Source of the DNA: Lysinibacillus sp. ZYM-1 | GTDB taxonomy: Bacteria > Bacillota > Bacilli > Bacillales_A > Planococcaceae | Assembly (NCBI RefSeq): GCF_001308875.1 | Contig: NZ_KQ465115.1 | Location: 92,520-156,519, forward strand | Length of the DNA: 64,000 nucleotides | Direction of reading: 5' to 3' | Part shown: positions 44,119 to 53,022 of the stretch, one piece after another | Layout: each line of letters starts with the position of its first letter | How positions within the stretch are numbered: position 1 is the stretch's first letter | Notes under the pieces: model-generated | Told to the model about the DNA's origin: nothing | The model's input: the letters and a program-made list of their open reading frames with translations, nothing else | Databases searched by the model: none | Program-made: the position numbers and the translations under genes

Positions 44119-45837
44119 TTGCTAACAATTAAAGATATATTGGAAATAAAAGCGTTGGAGGGAATTAAAATTGTTGCGGGAGAGCAAGGCATTCACAATG
44201 AAATCGCACTTGTGAATATTATCGAAAATCCCGATGCATTTGATTGGCTGACACCGAATGAATTATTATTAACAACCGGTTATATCTTCCAAGATGATGA
44301 AGAGCTACAAAATAGAATTATTCAAGAAATTTCTAAAATCAATTGTGCTGGCCTCGTTATTAAAATGAGACGGTATTTACAAAAAACGCCTCAAAACATG
44401 ATCGATATTGCCAATCAATATGGATTGCCATTATTGGAGTTACCTTATAACTACACCTTGTCTAAGGTCATTTCGATCATCAATGAAAAGGCATCGGGTC
44501 GCTATGATTTATTAAATCGAAAGTCGTTGGATATGCACAATACATTGTTTCAGGTAGCGCTAGAAGGAGGAGGCATTGAATCCATTTCCTCTAAGTTAGC
44601 TGAAACCATTAATAATCCTATTATCTTTTTAGATCAAGATTGGAATTTACTGCATTTTACTGATCTCGATGCCAATCCAGTGCCACTTGCCTATGGCATC
44701 AACCTGAAAAAAAATCGTCCTACTTTTTCAAAGGAGTTTATCGATTCCATTCCTAAGGACCTGAATGAAATGCAAAAATCCATTACAAGAAATTATCATC
44801 TAGAAGATCTAGCTGTAAAATGTAGAATTCTTCCTGTAGCAGTAGCCAATTATATATATGGCTATATAGTGATTTGGCAAACCGTTCGTGATCTAAATGA
44901 ATTTGATTACATTGTTCTGGAGCAAGCCTCCACGATTGTGGCATTAGAGAGGATTAAACAGAAAGAAATTGAGGACGTGCGACTAAAAATTAAACAAGAA
45001 TTTTTTGATGATTTATTGACTGGAAAAATCACATCTAGCGAGACGCTCCAAACACTTTGTGATCTCCATGGCTTAAATATCAATTACAAATATTATTGCA
45101 TCGTGATCTCAATCATCCGAGAAAATCTGCATGACCATCATGATTTAATTTCTCGAAAGTACGAATCCGATAATATTGCAAAAAAATGTATGAACTTAAT
45201 TTATAAACACTCAAGTACCATCAATGGTGAAATTACATGCCTTTATCGAAACCATCAAATTATCGTATTGGTGGGACAACAAGAAAGCAAGCAAGATATG
45301 ACCATCAATGAAACAAAACAATACGCTGAGGATATCCTGCAATTATTAGTTCAGCATCAAGCAGAAACTTCATTCTTAATTGGTATTGGAAAAGAATATA
45401 AACATATTCGATACGTTCATAAGAGCTTTGCAGAGGCACACGAAGCACTTCGTCTGATGCACCGATTCGAAGAACGTGGAGCAGTGGCTCATTTCGCGGA
45501 TCACTCTATCTATCACTTTTTGGATTCAAATATTAATGAAGTTCAATTAAAGGACTTTTTCCTAGAAAGTTTAGGGGCTGTCTTTGAGCATGATCTTTTA
45601 CATGGGACAAGCTATCTTCTTACATTAGAAAATTATTTTATTAATCATATGAACATTAGTGAAACCGCTAAAGAAATGTTTATTCATCGCAACACATTAA
45701 TTTACCGTATCGAAAAAATTAAAGAGATATTAAAGACCGATTTAAAAAGCTATGAAGAACTCTTACAAATTCAATTAGCCTTAAGAATTTATCGATTACT
45801 CGGTAAAACTTTATACCACGATGAGTTTGCAGACTAA
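44119..45837 (+). CDS. PucR-family transcriptional regulator
   Basis: Regulator of 572 residues with the PucR domain order: an N-terminal PucR sensor domain (LTIKDILEIKALEGIKIVAG... LLTTGYIF), a central GGDEF-like GAF/CdaR region, and a C-terminal HTH_30 helix-turn-helix (NISETAKEMFIHRNTLIYRIEKIKEIL). B. subtilis PucR controls purine and ureide degradation. The TTG start follows AAAGGAG. It is divergent from the FdrA operon and is the obvious candidate for its ligand-dependent activator. Confidence 0.9.
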   Translation: MLTIKDILEIKALEGIKIVAGEQGIHNEIALVNIIENPDAFDWLTPNELLLTTGYIFQDDEELQNRIIQEISKINCAGLVIKMRRYLQKTPQNMIDIANQYGLPLLELPYNYTLSKVISIINEKASGRYDLLNRKSLDMHNTLFQVALEGGGIESISSKLAETINNPIIFLDQDWNLLHFTDLDANPVPLAYGINLKKNRPTFSKEFIDSIPKDLNEMQKSITRNYHLEDLAVKCRILPVAVANYIYGYIVIWQTVRDLNEFDYIVLEQASTIVALERIKQKEIEDVRLKIKQEFFDDLLTGKITSSETLQTLCDLHGLNINYKYYCIVISIIRENLHDHHDLISRKYESDNIAKKCMNLIYKHSSTINGEITCLYRNHQIIVLVGQQESKQDMTINETKQYAEDILQLLVQHQAETSFLIGIGKEYKHIRYVHKSFAEAHEALRLMHRFEERGAVAHFADHSIYHFLDSNINEVQLKDFFLESLGAVFEHDLLHGTSYLLTLENYFINHMNISETAKEMFIHRNTLIYRIEKIKEILKTDLKSYEELLQIQLALRIYRLLGKTLYHDEFAD

Positions 45838-45846
45838 CATATTTAG

Positions 45847-45880
45847 AAGGTGATGATAGCTTGCGCATCACCTTTTATTT
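45847..45880 (+). terminator. Terminator of the pucR-like gene
   Basis: Stem AAGGTGATG (45847-45855) with CATCACCTT (45866-45874), ten-base loop, followed by TTATTT. Confidence 0.8.
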
Positions 45881-45980
45881 CATGTCCATTCATTTCATAT
45901 TCAGTTCATAAACGCATGCTATAGTAAAAGCCATAGGAACGACATACGTTGTTTGACAACAATGAAGGAGGCTTATTTTT

Positions 45981-47735
45981 TTGCAAAAGACATCAAAAGA
46001 AACTACTAAAAAACCAGATTGGCGACGTTTTATACAATTAGTAAAACAAGCTGAACCCCCTATTTGGCTCCTAGTGATCGCTTTAATTATGAGTTTAGCA
46101 ACTACGGGCGTGGGTTTTATCGTCCCATTATTTACAAAACAATTAGTGGACGGCTTTTCATTAGAATCGCTTAATTATTGGCAAATCATTTTGCTTGGTA
46201 TTGCTTTTATCGCTCAAGCTATTGCTAGTGGATTATCTATCTATTATTTAAATCGTGTTGGTCACCATGTTGTGGCAAAATTACGGGACCAACTTTGGCG
46301 CAAGCTTCTACATTTACCAATCCCCTATTATGATGAAAACGATACTGGTGAAACATTGAGTCGTGTAACAAATGACACAGCAGTCGTGAAGGAGCTCATC
46401 ACAGAGCATCTAGCAAACTGTTTATCGGGTGTTATTTCTATCATCGGTTCCATCATCATTCTCTTATTTTTAGATTGGAAAATGACGTTGGTGATGTTAA
46501 TCGCTGTTCCATTAGCGATGGTTATCTTAATGCTGCTTGGAAAACGCATGTTTGTGATTTCTAAGGGTATGCAAGACGAAACAGCTAAGTTTACTTCGGT
46601 ATTAAACCAGGTTTTACCTGAAACGCGCTTAGTAAAGGCTTCTAATGCGGAGCAAATTGAATATGAGCGTGGGAAAAAGGGCATTACGAATCTCTTTACC
46701 TTTGGCTTAAAAGAAGCAAAAATCCACGCGCTTATTTCACCATTAATTTCATTCGTTCTCATGTCAGTTCTGGTAACTATTATTGGCTATGGTGGTGTTC
46801 GCGTTTCCTCTGGTGAACTGACTGCTGGCGATATGGTGGCATTTATTTTATATTTAATCCAAATCATCATGCCGATGACACAATTGACAATGTTCTTTAC
46901 TCAACTTCAAAAAGCAATGGGTGCCACTGAACGTATTAGTGCATTACTTGAACACGAAGAGGAGCATATTGAAGAAGGCTTAATTGTTGAAAAAATAGAT
47001 CAACCGATTTATGTCAAAAATGTTGACTTTTCATATGGCGAAGAACCGATTTTATCAGATATTAACTTCACAATAGAGCCAGGCAAAGTAACTGCCATTG
47101 TAGGTCCAAGTGGTGGCGGTAAAACGACCACATTCTCTCTGTTAGAACGTTACTACCAACCAACTAGCGGTAGTATTACACTAGGCGAAACACCAATCGA
47201 GACATTTTCTCTTCACTCTTGGCGTAGTCAAATCGGCTATGTGGCTCAAGAAAGTGCCCTGCTTTCAGGAACGATTCGAGAAAATATTTGCTATGGTGTT
47301 GACCGTGAAGTGCAGGATGATGAGCTGGAAAGAGTGGCTAAAATGGCTTATGCTGATCAATTTATTAACGATCTTCCAGATAAGTTTGACACTGAAGTAG
47401 GCGAAAGAGGCATCAAGCTTTCAGGGGGGCAACGTCAGCGTATCTCCATCGCAAGAGCGTTATTACGGAACCCACAAATTTTAATGTTGGATGAAGCCAC
47501 ATCGAGTTTAGATAGTAAATCAGAAATTTATGTACAAAAAGCATTAGATAATTTAATGCAAGGTCGCACAACATTAGTGATCGCTCACCGCCTATCAACG
47601 GTAGTAGATGCCGACCAAATACTATTTGTAGAAAAAGGACATATTACAGGTTGTGGCACACATGAAACTCTCTTTGAGACACATGCCATGTATCGCGAGT
47701 TTGCGATGCAGCAATTACGAATTAAAGAGAACTAA
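45981..47735 (+). CDS. bmrA: BmrA-like homodimeric ABC multidrug exporter
   Basis: Half-size ABC exporter of 584 residues: six transmembrane helices (about 30-310) and a C-terminal nucleotide-binding domain. Walker A is VGPSGGGKTT, the signature is LSGGQRQR, Walker B is ILMLDEATSSLD, and the H-loop is IAHRLST. It resembles B. subtilis BmrA closely along its length (for example DETAKFTSVLNQVLPETRLVKASNAE). The TTG start follows AAGGAGG by nine bases. A two-component system follows 17 bases downstream, so transport and sensing are likely linked. Confidence 0.92.
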   Translation: MQKTSKETTKKPDWRRFIQLVKQAEPPIWLLVIALIMSLATTGVGFIVPLFTKQLVDGFSLESLNYWQIILLGIAFIAQAIASGLSIYYLNRVGHHVVAKLRDQLWRKLLHLPIPYYDENDTGETLSRVTNDTAVVKELITEHLANCLSGVISIIGSIIILLFLDWKMTLVMLIAVPLAMVILMLLGKRMFVISKGMQDETAKFTSVLNQVLPETRLVKASNAEQIEYERGKKGITNLFTFGLKEAKIHALISPLISFVLMSVLVTIIGYGGVRVSSGELTAGDMVAFILYLIQIIMPMTQLTMFFTQLQKAMGATERISALLEHEEEHIEEGLIVEKIDQPIYVKNVDFSYGEEPILSDINFTIEPGKVTAIVGPSGGGKTTTFSLLERYYQPTSGSITLGETPIETFSLHSWRSQIGYVAQESALLSGTIRENICYGVDREVQDDELERVAKMAYADQFINDLPDKFDTEVGERGIKLSGGQRQRISIARALLRNPQILMLDEATSSLDSKSEIYVQKALDNLMQGRTTLVIAHRLSTVVDADQILFVEKGHITGCGTHETLFETHAMYREFAMQQLRIKEN

Positions 47736-47752
47736 CGAAGGGATTTGTTTAG

Positions 47753-48430
47753 ATGACCAAACTATTAGTGGTAGATGATGATGCCCATATTCGTGAATTA
47801 GTAAAAGTATTTCTACAAAATGAAGGTTTAGAGATTATTGAGGCAACGGACGGTGTCGATGCACTGTCCAAGCTAGCTTATGAAAAAGTAGATATGGTTA
47901 TCATGGATATCATGATGCCCAACATGGATGGTTGGGCATTATGTGAGGAAATTCGGTCATTCAATACTGATCTCCCAATTCTCATGCTCACCGCTAAGGG
48001 AGAAACCTCTCAAAAGGTCAAGGGTTTCCATTTAGGTACAGATGATTATCTGGTGAAACCTTTCGAACCCGCCGAGTTAATTGTTCGTGTAAAATCGATA
48101 TTAAAACGGTATCGCATTTCCCTCTCCCAAGTTGTAGAAGTTGGCAACGTCAAACTCAATCGCCATACACATGAGGTTGATCTAAATGGAGAAATTATTA
48201 TCCTTCGTTTAAAGGAGTTCGAACTATTATTTACGTTAGCCAGCTATGTTGGTAAAACCTTTTCACGTGAACAATTAATCGAAGAAATTTGGGGCTTTGA
48301 CTATGAGGGAGATGAACGAACAGTGGATGTCCATATTAAAAGAATACGCGAACGTTTTCCACAGGAAGTTAGTGGCTTTGTCATTCGTACCATTCGTGGC
48401 CTTGGCTACCGCTTGGAACTAGCTTCATGA
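47753..48430 (+). CDS. OmpR-family response regulator
   Basis: Two-domain regulator of 225 residues. The receiver has D8-D9-D10, phospho-acceptor D52 in MVIMDIMMPNMDGW and the conserved Lys in DDYLVKPFEPAE. The C-terminal winged helix (ILRLKEFELLFTLASYVGKTFSREQLIEEIWGFDYEGDERTVDVHIKRIRER) is of the OmpR/PhoB type. It overlaps the kinase gene by four bases. Its likely targets include its own operon with the bmrA-like gene, but no direct repeat stands out in the upstream region. Confidence 0.92.
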   Translation: MTKLLVVDDDAHIRELVKVFLQNEGLEIIEATDGVDALSKLAYEKVDMVIMDIMMPNMDGWALCEEIRSFNTDLPILMLTAKGETSQKVKGFHLGTDDYLVKPFEPAELIVRVKSILKRYRISLSQVVEVGNVKLNRHTHEVDLNGEIIILRLKEFELLFTLASYVGKTFSREQLIEEIWGFDYEGDERTVDVHIKRIRERFPQEVSGFVIRTIRGLGYRLELAS

Positions 48431-49503
48431 GAAAACGAAAATTCTTTGTAAGAATTCTACTGGTACTCGTCCTCTTTCTTACTGCAAACACACTATTTGC
48501 TTTCATTTCTTATCATGTAACAGGATGGCTTTATGATCAGTTAGGGACAGAACCACACGATTTTTGGCAACAATTAGGCACTGTCATTGGTGTCTTTGTA
48601 CTCTTTGCCTGTTCGGCCGCTATTACCTTCTTAATCGGACTCAATCGACAACGCAATTACTGGGATACCATTGTCGAAGCATTAAGACAAATGGCCAAAG
48701 GGGACTTTAATATCCAATTAGATGTAAAAGGCAATGAAGAAGATCAATTCGGCCAATTAATACATGGTATCAATCATATGGCTGTTGAATTAGGAGAGCT
48801 TGAAAGAATGCGCCAAGAATTTATTTCAAACGTCTCCCATGAAATCCAATCACCTTTAACGTCTATTAATGGCTTTGCGAAGGCACTTAAGAACATCAAT
48901 CTACCTGAAGAAAAGCGTCAACATTACTTAGAAATTATTGAATTGGAAAGTAATCGGTTATCAAAAATTAGTGATAATTTACTCAAGCTGACTTCTTTAG
49001 AATCACAGCACCATCCATTTGAGACCAAAACATATCGACTGGATAAACAATTGCGCAATGTTGTTCTTGCCCTTGAACCGAATTGGGTAGCGAAACAACT
49101 CGACTTTGATCTTCAACTGGACAATATAAACATAACCGCAGATGAGGATTTAATGAATCAAGTTTGGATGAATTTGCTAACGAATAGCATTAAATTCACA
49201 CCCGACAAAGGTACAATCACTTTGTCTATGACGCAGGACATAGATACCATTACTATCATTGTGCAAGATACTGGCATTGGTCTATCTGAAGAACAACAAA
49301 TGCATATTTTTGAACGATTTTATAAGGCCGACCACTCACGAACTACCGCAAATGGCGGGAGTGGCCTTGGTTTAGCCATCGTCAAAAAAATTATCGATAT
49401 GCACCACGGAACTATTGCCGTAGAAAGCAAGCTTGCTGAATTTACTACCTTTTCACTTACATTGCCCATTGATACTACACAAACTCGTGCAAACGACCAA
49501 TGA
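48427..49503 (+). CDS. Membrane sensor histidine kinase
   Basis: Histidine kinase of 358 residues. Two membrane helices (about 10-33 and 55-77) flank a short extracytoplasmic loop of about 20 residues, followed by a HAMP-like segment. The DHp helix has NVSHEIQSPLTSINGF (phospho-acceptor His). The ATPase domain has N (MNLLTNSIKFT), G1 (DTGIGLS) and G2 (GGSGLGLAIVKKI) boxes. The very small external loop is typical of intramembrane-sensing kinases linked to ABC exporters, although here the partner is a BmrA-type exporter rather than a BceAB type. Confidence 0.9.
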   Translation: MRKRKFFVRILLVLVLFLTANTLFAFISYHVTGWLYDQLGTEPHDFWQQLGTVIGVFVLFACSAAITFLIGLNRQRNYWDTIVEALRQMAKGDFNIQLDVKGNEEDQFGQLIHGINHMAVELGELERMRQEFISNVSHEIQSPLTSINGFAKALKNINLPEEKRQHYLEIIELESNRLSKISDNLLKLTSLESQHHPFETKTYRLDKQLRNVVLALEPNWVAKQLDFDLQLDNINITADEDLMNQVWMNLLTNSIKFTPDKGTITLSMTQDIDTITIIVQDTGIGLSEEQQMHIFERFYKADHSRTTANGGSGLGLAIVKKIIDMHHGTIAVESKLAEFTTFSLTLPIDTTQTRANDQ

Positions 49504-49523
49504 TGTCTGCACGAGTTATTTTT
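49482..49523 (+). terminator. Terminator overlapping the 3' end of the kinase gene
   Basis: AACTCGTGCA (49482-49491) pairs with 49508-49517, 16-base loop, followed by ATTTTTATT. The left arm lies inside the last codons of the kinase gene. The convergent oxidoreductase gene ends directly behind it. Confidence 0.8.
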
Positions 49524-49524
49524 A

Positions 49525-50112
49525 TTAGTAAGCTACCTTTCTAAAATATTGATAGATTTTGTTCAGTTTTCGCTGTTGCTGCCCTTTTTTACTTTCCATG
49601 TTTCCAAACTCAAAGAACTTCACTTTTTTCATGCCTACAAACTTAAACAAAGCTCTTTTCATCAAAATTTTATGAGCATTATTCAACCATAAAAGTGGGT
49701 AATTTGTTGGTCCCTTCATCGTAGACACACAAACCACTGATTTCCCTTTTAAGAGTCCTTCTGGAAATAAACCCTTTGTATCCCGATAAGCAAAATTCGA
49801 TGCAAACAATTGATCTATATAACCTAACAGCATAGCTGGCGGCCTTCCCCACCAAATTGGATAGACAAATACGATTTGATCTGCCCATGAAAGCTGTTGG
49901 CGATATTTTTCCAAATGCGGATCACGATACATATCTCGACGTCGTTTATGCTCATGGAAAATTAACCGAGGATCGAAATCTTCTTCATATAAATCTAGCA
50001 GCTGCATCTCTTCAATAGCAGGATTCTCTTGACACCCCTTGATCACTTCCTGCAAAAAAGCATAATTTAAACTTTTATGGTTTGGATATGTATAGACAAT
50101 TAACGTTTTCAT
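49525..50112 (-). CDS. NAD(P)H oxidoreductase, flavodoxin fold (YwrO/KefF-like)
   Basis: FMN- or FAD-dependent NAD(P)H dehydrogenase of the NQO1/KefF family, 195 residues. The N-terminal TLIVYTYPNHKSLN is the flavin phosphate loop, and IVFVYPIWWGRPPAMLLGYIDQLF is the typical flavin-binding strand. Such enzymes detoxify quinones and electrophiles. ATG 50110-50112 is chosen because AGGAGG lies six bases upstream; the frame continues eight codons further. It is divergent from a MarR-family regulator, and operator-like palindromes lie between them, a common redox-responsive arrangement. Confidence 0.88.
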   Translation of the reverse strand: MKTLIVYTYPNHKSLNYAFLQEVIKGCQENPAIEEMQLLDLYEEDFDPRLIFHEHKRRRDMYRDPHLEKYRQQLSWADQIVFVYPIWWGRPPAMLLGYIDQLFASNFAYRDTKGLFPEGLLKGKSVVCVSTMKGPTNYPLLWLNNAHKILMKRALFKFVGMKKVKFFEFGNMESKKGQQQRKLNKIYQYFRKVAY

Positions 50113-50129
50113 TATGTGCCTCCTATTAC

Positions 50130-50143
50130 TTATCATTTGATAA
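50130..50143. promoter_or_regulatory. MarR-type operator, site 1
   Basis: TTATCA-TT-TGATAA, a 14-base dyad, lies 17 bases before the oxidoreductase start codon. It would overlap the transcription start of that gene. Confidence 0.65.
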
Positions 50144-50169
50144 CTAAATAATAATCCATTCTTTTTTTG

Positions 50170-50183
50170 TTGTCAAATGATAA
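50170..50183. promoter_or_regulatory. MarR-type operator, site 2
   Basis: TTGTCA-AA-TGATAA repeats site 1 with one changed base, 40 bases away (about four helical turns). A weaker third version, TTATCTTGACAA, lies near 50206-50217 close to the marR ribosome site. Together they fit repression of both divergent genes. Confidence 0.65.
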
Positions 50184-50232
50184 TTGTTTTAAGACAAGTT
50201 ATTTGTTATCTTGACAATAAGAGGTGATCCAA

Positions 50233-50670
50233 TTGGATAAAAGCAGTTTATTTCATCAATTTGTGACGTTTACAGCCACCGTCCATCAAGTGACACACGA
50301 GCTTACTCAAAACGTGACCGTTGCCAATATAACACCGCTTCAATATAAAATTCTTGAATATATTAAAGTAAGCCAACCTGTCACGCCGACAGAAATAAGC
50401 GAATGTCAGCACATGTCCTTACCCAATACAAGTCGTGAATTACGAAAATTACAAGAACAACATCTCATTGAAAAATATAACGACACAGAGGACCGAAGAA
50501 AGCAGTATATTCGCTTGTCCAATGAAGGAGATAAAATGATGGAGGAAGCCTTTGCATGTGTTGAAGAACGCTTTTTACAACTTATTCAACATGCCACACA
50601 GGAAGACTTAAAGGACATTCAACATGCCCTATCCATCCTTGAACAAAAAGTCTTTCACCAACAAGATTAA
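50233..50670 (+). CDS. MarR-family transcriptional regulator
   Basis: Dimeric winged-helix regulator of about 145 residues. The DNA-binding part shows ITPLQYKILEYIKVSQPVTPTEISECQHMSLPNTSRELRKLQEQHLIEKYNDTEDRRKQYIRLS, including the wing with conserved DxRxK-like residues (DRRK). I prefer the TTG at 50233 because AGAGGTGAT lies at proper distance; a GTG three codons earlier overlaps the ribosome site. It is probably autoregulated and represses the divergent oxidoreductase gene. Confidence 0.88.
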   Translation: MDKSSLFHQFVTFTATVHQVTHELTQNVTVANITPLQYKILEYIKVSQPVTPTEISECQHMSLPNTSRELRKLQEQHLIEKYNDTEDRRKQYIRLSNEGDKMMEEAFACVEERFLQLIQHATQEDLKDIQHALSILEQKVFHQQD

Positions 50671-50676
50671 GAATGT

Positions 50677-50717
50677 GCTGCTTCAATGGTTCCTTTTAGG
50701 TGAGCCTTTGAAGCAGC
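50677..50717 (+). terminator. Hairpin after the marR gene
   Basis: GCTGCTTCAA (50677-50686) pairs with 50708-50717 around a 21-base loop. No T-run follows directly, so it may be a weak terminator or an mRNA-stabilising hairpin. Confidence 0.5.
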
Positions 50718-50939
50718 GATGGTTTGAATAAAAGTGATTGTTTTGTTCAAAGTACCCTATTACTAAAAATTCACGCTCCACTTCCTTAAAGTGACCCAGT
50801 CTTAGCAAAATTCTACTATTCGAACCTTCTATTGAATGATTAATAATCGTTCAAAGTATAGTTACATATTCATTATGATTTCGTAACCCATTAGCTTTTT
50901 CTTTAATAGAATAAAGGTGTATAGAAGGAGGAGACTCAA

Positions 50940-51686
50940 GTGGAAGTAGGAATATTTGACAGGAAGTGGATTGAGGAACATTTGGAGACACTTCCATTTT
51001 GGCAACAGTCTACTTATTCGGATTTTGCTGCCACGATTGCCGATGAAGCGAATACTTTTCCGTGTGTACCTGCAAGGATGGGATTTTTATCGAACCATTT
51101 GCGCTATAGTTTTATTGGGGATCCACGGGAGGAGCAATCGATTAAGGAGCTAGCACAATGTTTAAAGGAATTTGCAAAATCCTCGCAAACTTTTGGTAAA
51201 TATACGACACTCGCTGTTTTCTTTCATATCCCTAATGATATGCTTGCAAGTTATGAAGTCGAGGATTATCAGCATTTATTTTGGACCATTCTAAACCATT
51301 TAACGAAAGTGGACGATATCGATTGGCCAGAGGAGATTCCAACTGATCCCGCACACAATGAATGGGAGTTTTGTTTTAACGGTGAGCCCTATTTTATTTC
51401 CTGTGCAACACCCGCACACAAAATGCGTAGAAGTCGTCATTTTTCTACTTTGCTAATGGCCATTCAACCTCGTTGGATATTTGAAGAAATAAACGATTCT
51501 ACTGCATTTGGTCGAAAATTAAAAAAGCTAATCCGTCAACGTATTGCCAATTATGATGCGCTCCCAGGGCATCCCGATTTAAAATGGTACGGACAAGAAG
51601 ATAGTTATGAATGGAAGCAATACTTTTTAAGTGATGACAATAATAGTCCGTCCAAATGTCCTTTCCTACGGATGTCACAAAAATAA
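50940..51686 (+). CDS. YqcI/YcgG family protein
   Basis: Cytosolic protein of 248 residues of the YqcI/YcgG family. FPCVPARMGFLSNHLRYSFIGDP near the N terminus and the C-terminal SPSKCPF are typical. The general function is unknown. From memory, some relatives in natural-product pathways are heme-dependent oxygenases that hydroxylate arginine; whether this member does is open. GTG 50940 follows GGAGGAG at good spacing. It converges on an amino-acid permease gene with a seven-base gap, and a guanidine-modifying enzyme gene follows that, an intriguing neighbourhood. Confidence 0.8.
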   Translation: MEVGIFDRKWIEEHLETLPFWQQSTYSDFAATIADEANTFPCVPARMGFLSNHLRYSFIGDPREEQSIKELAQCLKEFAKSSQTFGKYTTLAVFFHIPNDMLASYEVEDYQHLFWTILNHLTKVDDIDWPEEIPTDPAHNEWEFCFNGEPYFISCATPAHKMRRSRHFSTLLMAIQPRWIFEEINDSTAFGRKLKKLIRQRIANYDALPGHPDLKWYGQEDSYEWKQYFLSDDNNSPSKCPFLRMSQK

Positions 51687-51693
51687 CGTCTAA

Positions 51694-53007
51694 TTAGGCA
51701 TTACTGTTTTGCCTTTTGACAACAATCCAAGTTGCAATCCCTATGAGGACAATAAAGAGCAGGCTCACGAAAAAACCGAGTCTGCTTGTTTTTTCTCCTA
51801 ACGTGCCAGACACTGTGACAGCAATGAGCAGCATTCCCAAACAATTTTTCACATGCTCCCATTTGGATAACTCCATGAGTTTCATATATGTTACTAAAAT
51901 AAAGAGCCAGTTATAGATCAGCATTAAACCCGCTGCGGTCATCAAATATTCAAAGATTTTTTCAGGCATGAGAAAGCCAATAACAATTGTTATCACTAAG
52001 CCACAAGTTAAAAATATAAAAGCAGCAAAGGGTACTTTCCTCTTCCCTTTCTTAGCCAGTATTTTGGGGGCATCATGATCTTCTGCAAGCGTAATTAGAA
52101 TCGTAATGACTGCATAGAGCGAAGCTACCATTGTTGAAAAGCCAGCAATGATTAAAACGCCATTAATAATATCCGCCACAAAGGGAATATGATGACCCTG
52201 TAGAGCTGTAATAAAGGGACTCTCATCAATATTAAAGTCTTTCCAAGAGACAAGCGCTAAAGCCAGTGCAATGGCCATTATAAAAATGATTGTGATAACA
52301 ATCAGCATAATTCGTCCTGCTTTTGGTGCCTCTTTGGGATTTTTTAAATCGATGACCATTAATCCCATTACTTCAATACCTCCATATGCATAAAAAGCAT
52401 ACAATAGCCCGAGCCAAATCCCTTTTATCCCTTGTGAGAAAAATTCTTCATAATTCGAATACAGTGAATCAAGTGTCGCTGTCTGTGTGCCTTTCATGAT
52501 GATCACCACAGCAACGATAATAAACATTACAACTGCTGCCGCCTTCAATGCCCCAAAGACGTTTTGGAAGTTTTCAAAACCTTTCATTCCTGTGAGAATC
52601 ACAACCAGCCCTAGAGCAGCATATATAGACGCTGCAACCCATAATGGCAGTGCAGGAAACCAAAACTTTGTAAAAATTCCAAGCGCCATCAGCTGACTCC
52701 CCATGATGAGAATCTCAGAAATTAAATAGACCCAACCATTACTAAATCCTGCCCACCTGCCAAATGCTTGTTTAGCATAGGTACGAAACGAACCTTTATC
52801 AGGATTCTCAACAGACATTTTGACAAGTGCATCATAAACAATATAGGTACAAATGGCAGCTAATAAAAAAGGAATTAAAACAGCTGGCCCACTTTTATGA
52901 ATGGCCATACTTGTCCCAAGAAAAAAACCAGTTCCTAATGTACAGCCTATACCGAGAAGTGAAAGTTGCCACCAGGACAACCGACCTTTACTTGTATTTG
53001 TTGTCAT
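51694..53007 (-). CDS. APC-family amino-acid permease
   Basis: Twelve-helix amino-acid/polyamine/organocation transporter of 437 residues. GIGCTLGTGFFLGTSMAIHKSGPAVLIPF is the first-helix substrate-binding signature, and FYAYGGIEVMGLMVIDLKNPKEAPKAGR is the helix 6-7 motif of the family. The exact amino acid cannot be read from sequence. It lies 15 bases downstream of the dimethylargininase-like gene on the same strand and is probably co-transcribed, which suggests a role in moving arginine-related compounds. Confidence 0.87.
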   Translation of the reverse strand: MTTNTSKGRLSWWQLSLLGIGCTLGTGFFLGTSMAIHKSGPAVLIPFLLAAICTYIVYDALVKMSVENPDKGSFRTYAKQAFGRWAGFSNGWVYLISEILIMGSQLMALGIFTKFWFPALPLWVAASIYAALGLVVILTGMKGFENFQNVFGALKAAAVVMFIIVAVVIIMKGTQTATLDSLYSNYEEFFSQGIKGIWLGLLYAFYAYGGIEVMGLMVIDLKNPKEAPKAGRIMLIVITIIFIMAIALALALVSWKDFNIDESPFITALQGHHIPFVADIINGVLIIAGFSTMVASLYAVITILITLAEDHDAPKILAKKGKRKVPFAAFIFLTCGLVITIVIGFLMPEKIFEYLMTAAGLMLIYNWLFILVTYMKLMELSKWEHVKNCLGMLLIAVTVSGTLGEKTSRLGFFVSLLFIVLIGIATWIVVKRQNSNA

Positions 53008-53022
53008 GTTATCAACCCTTCA

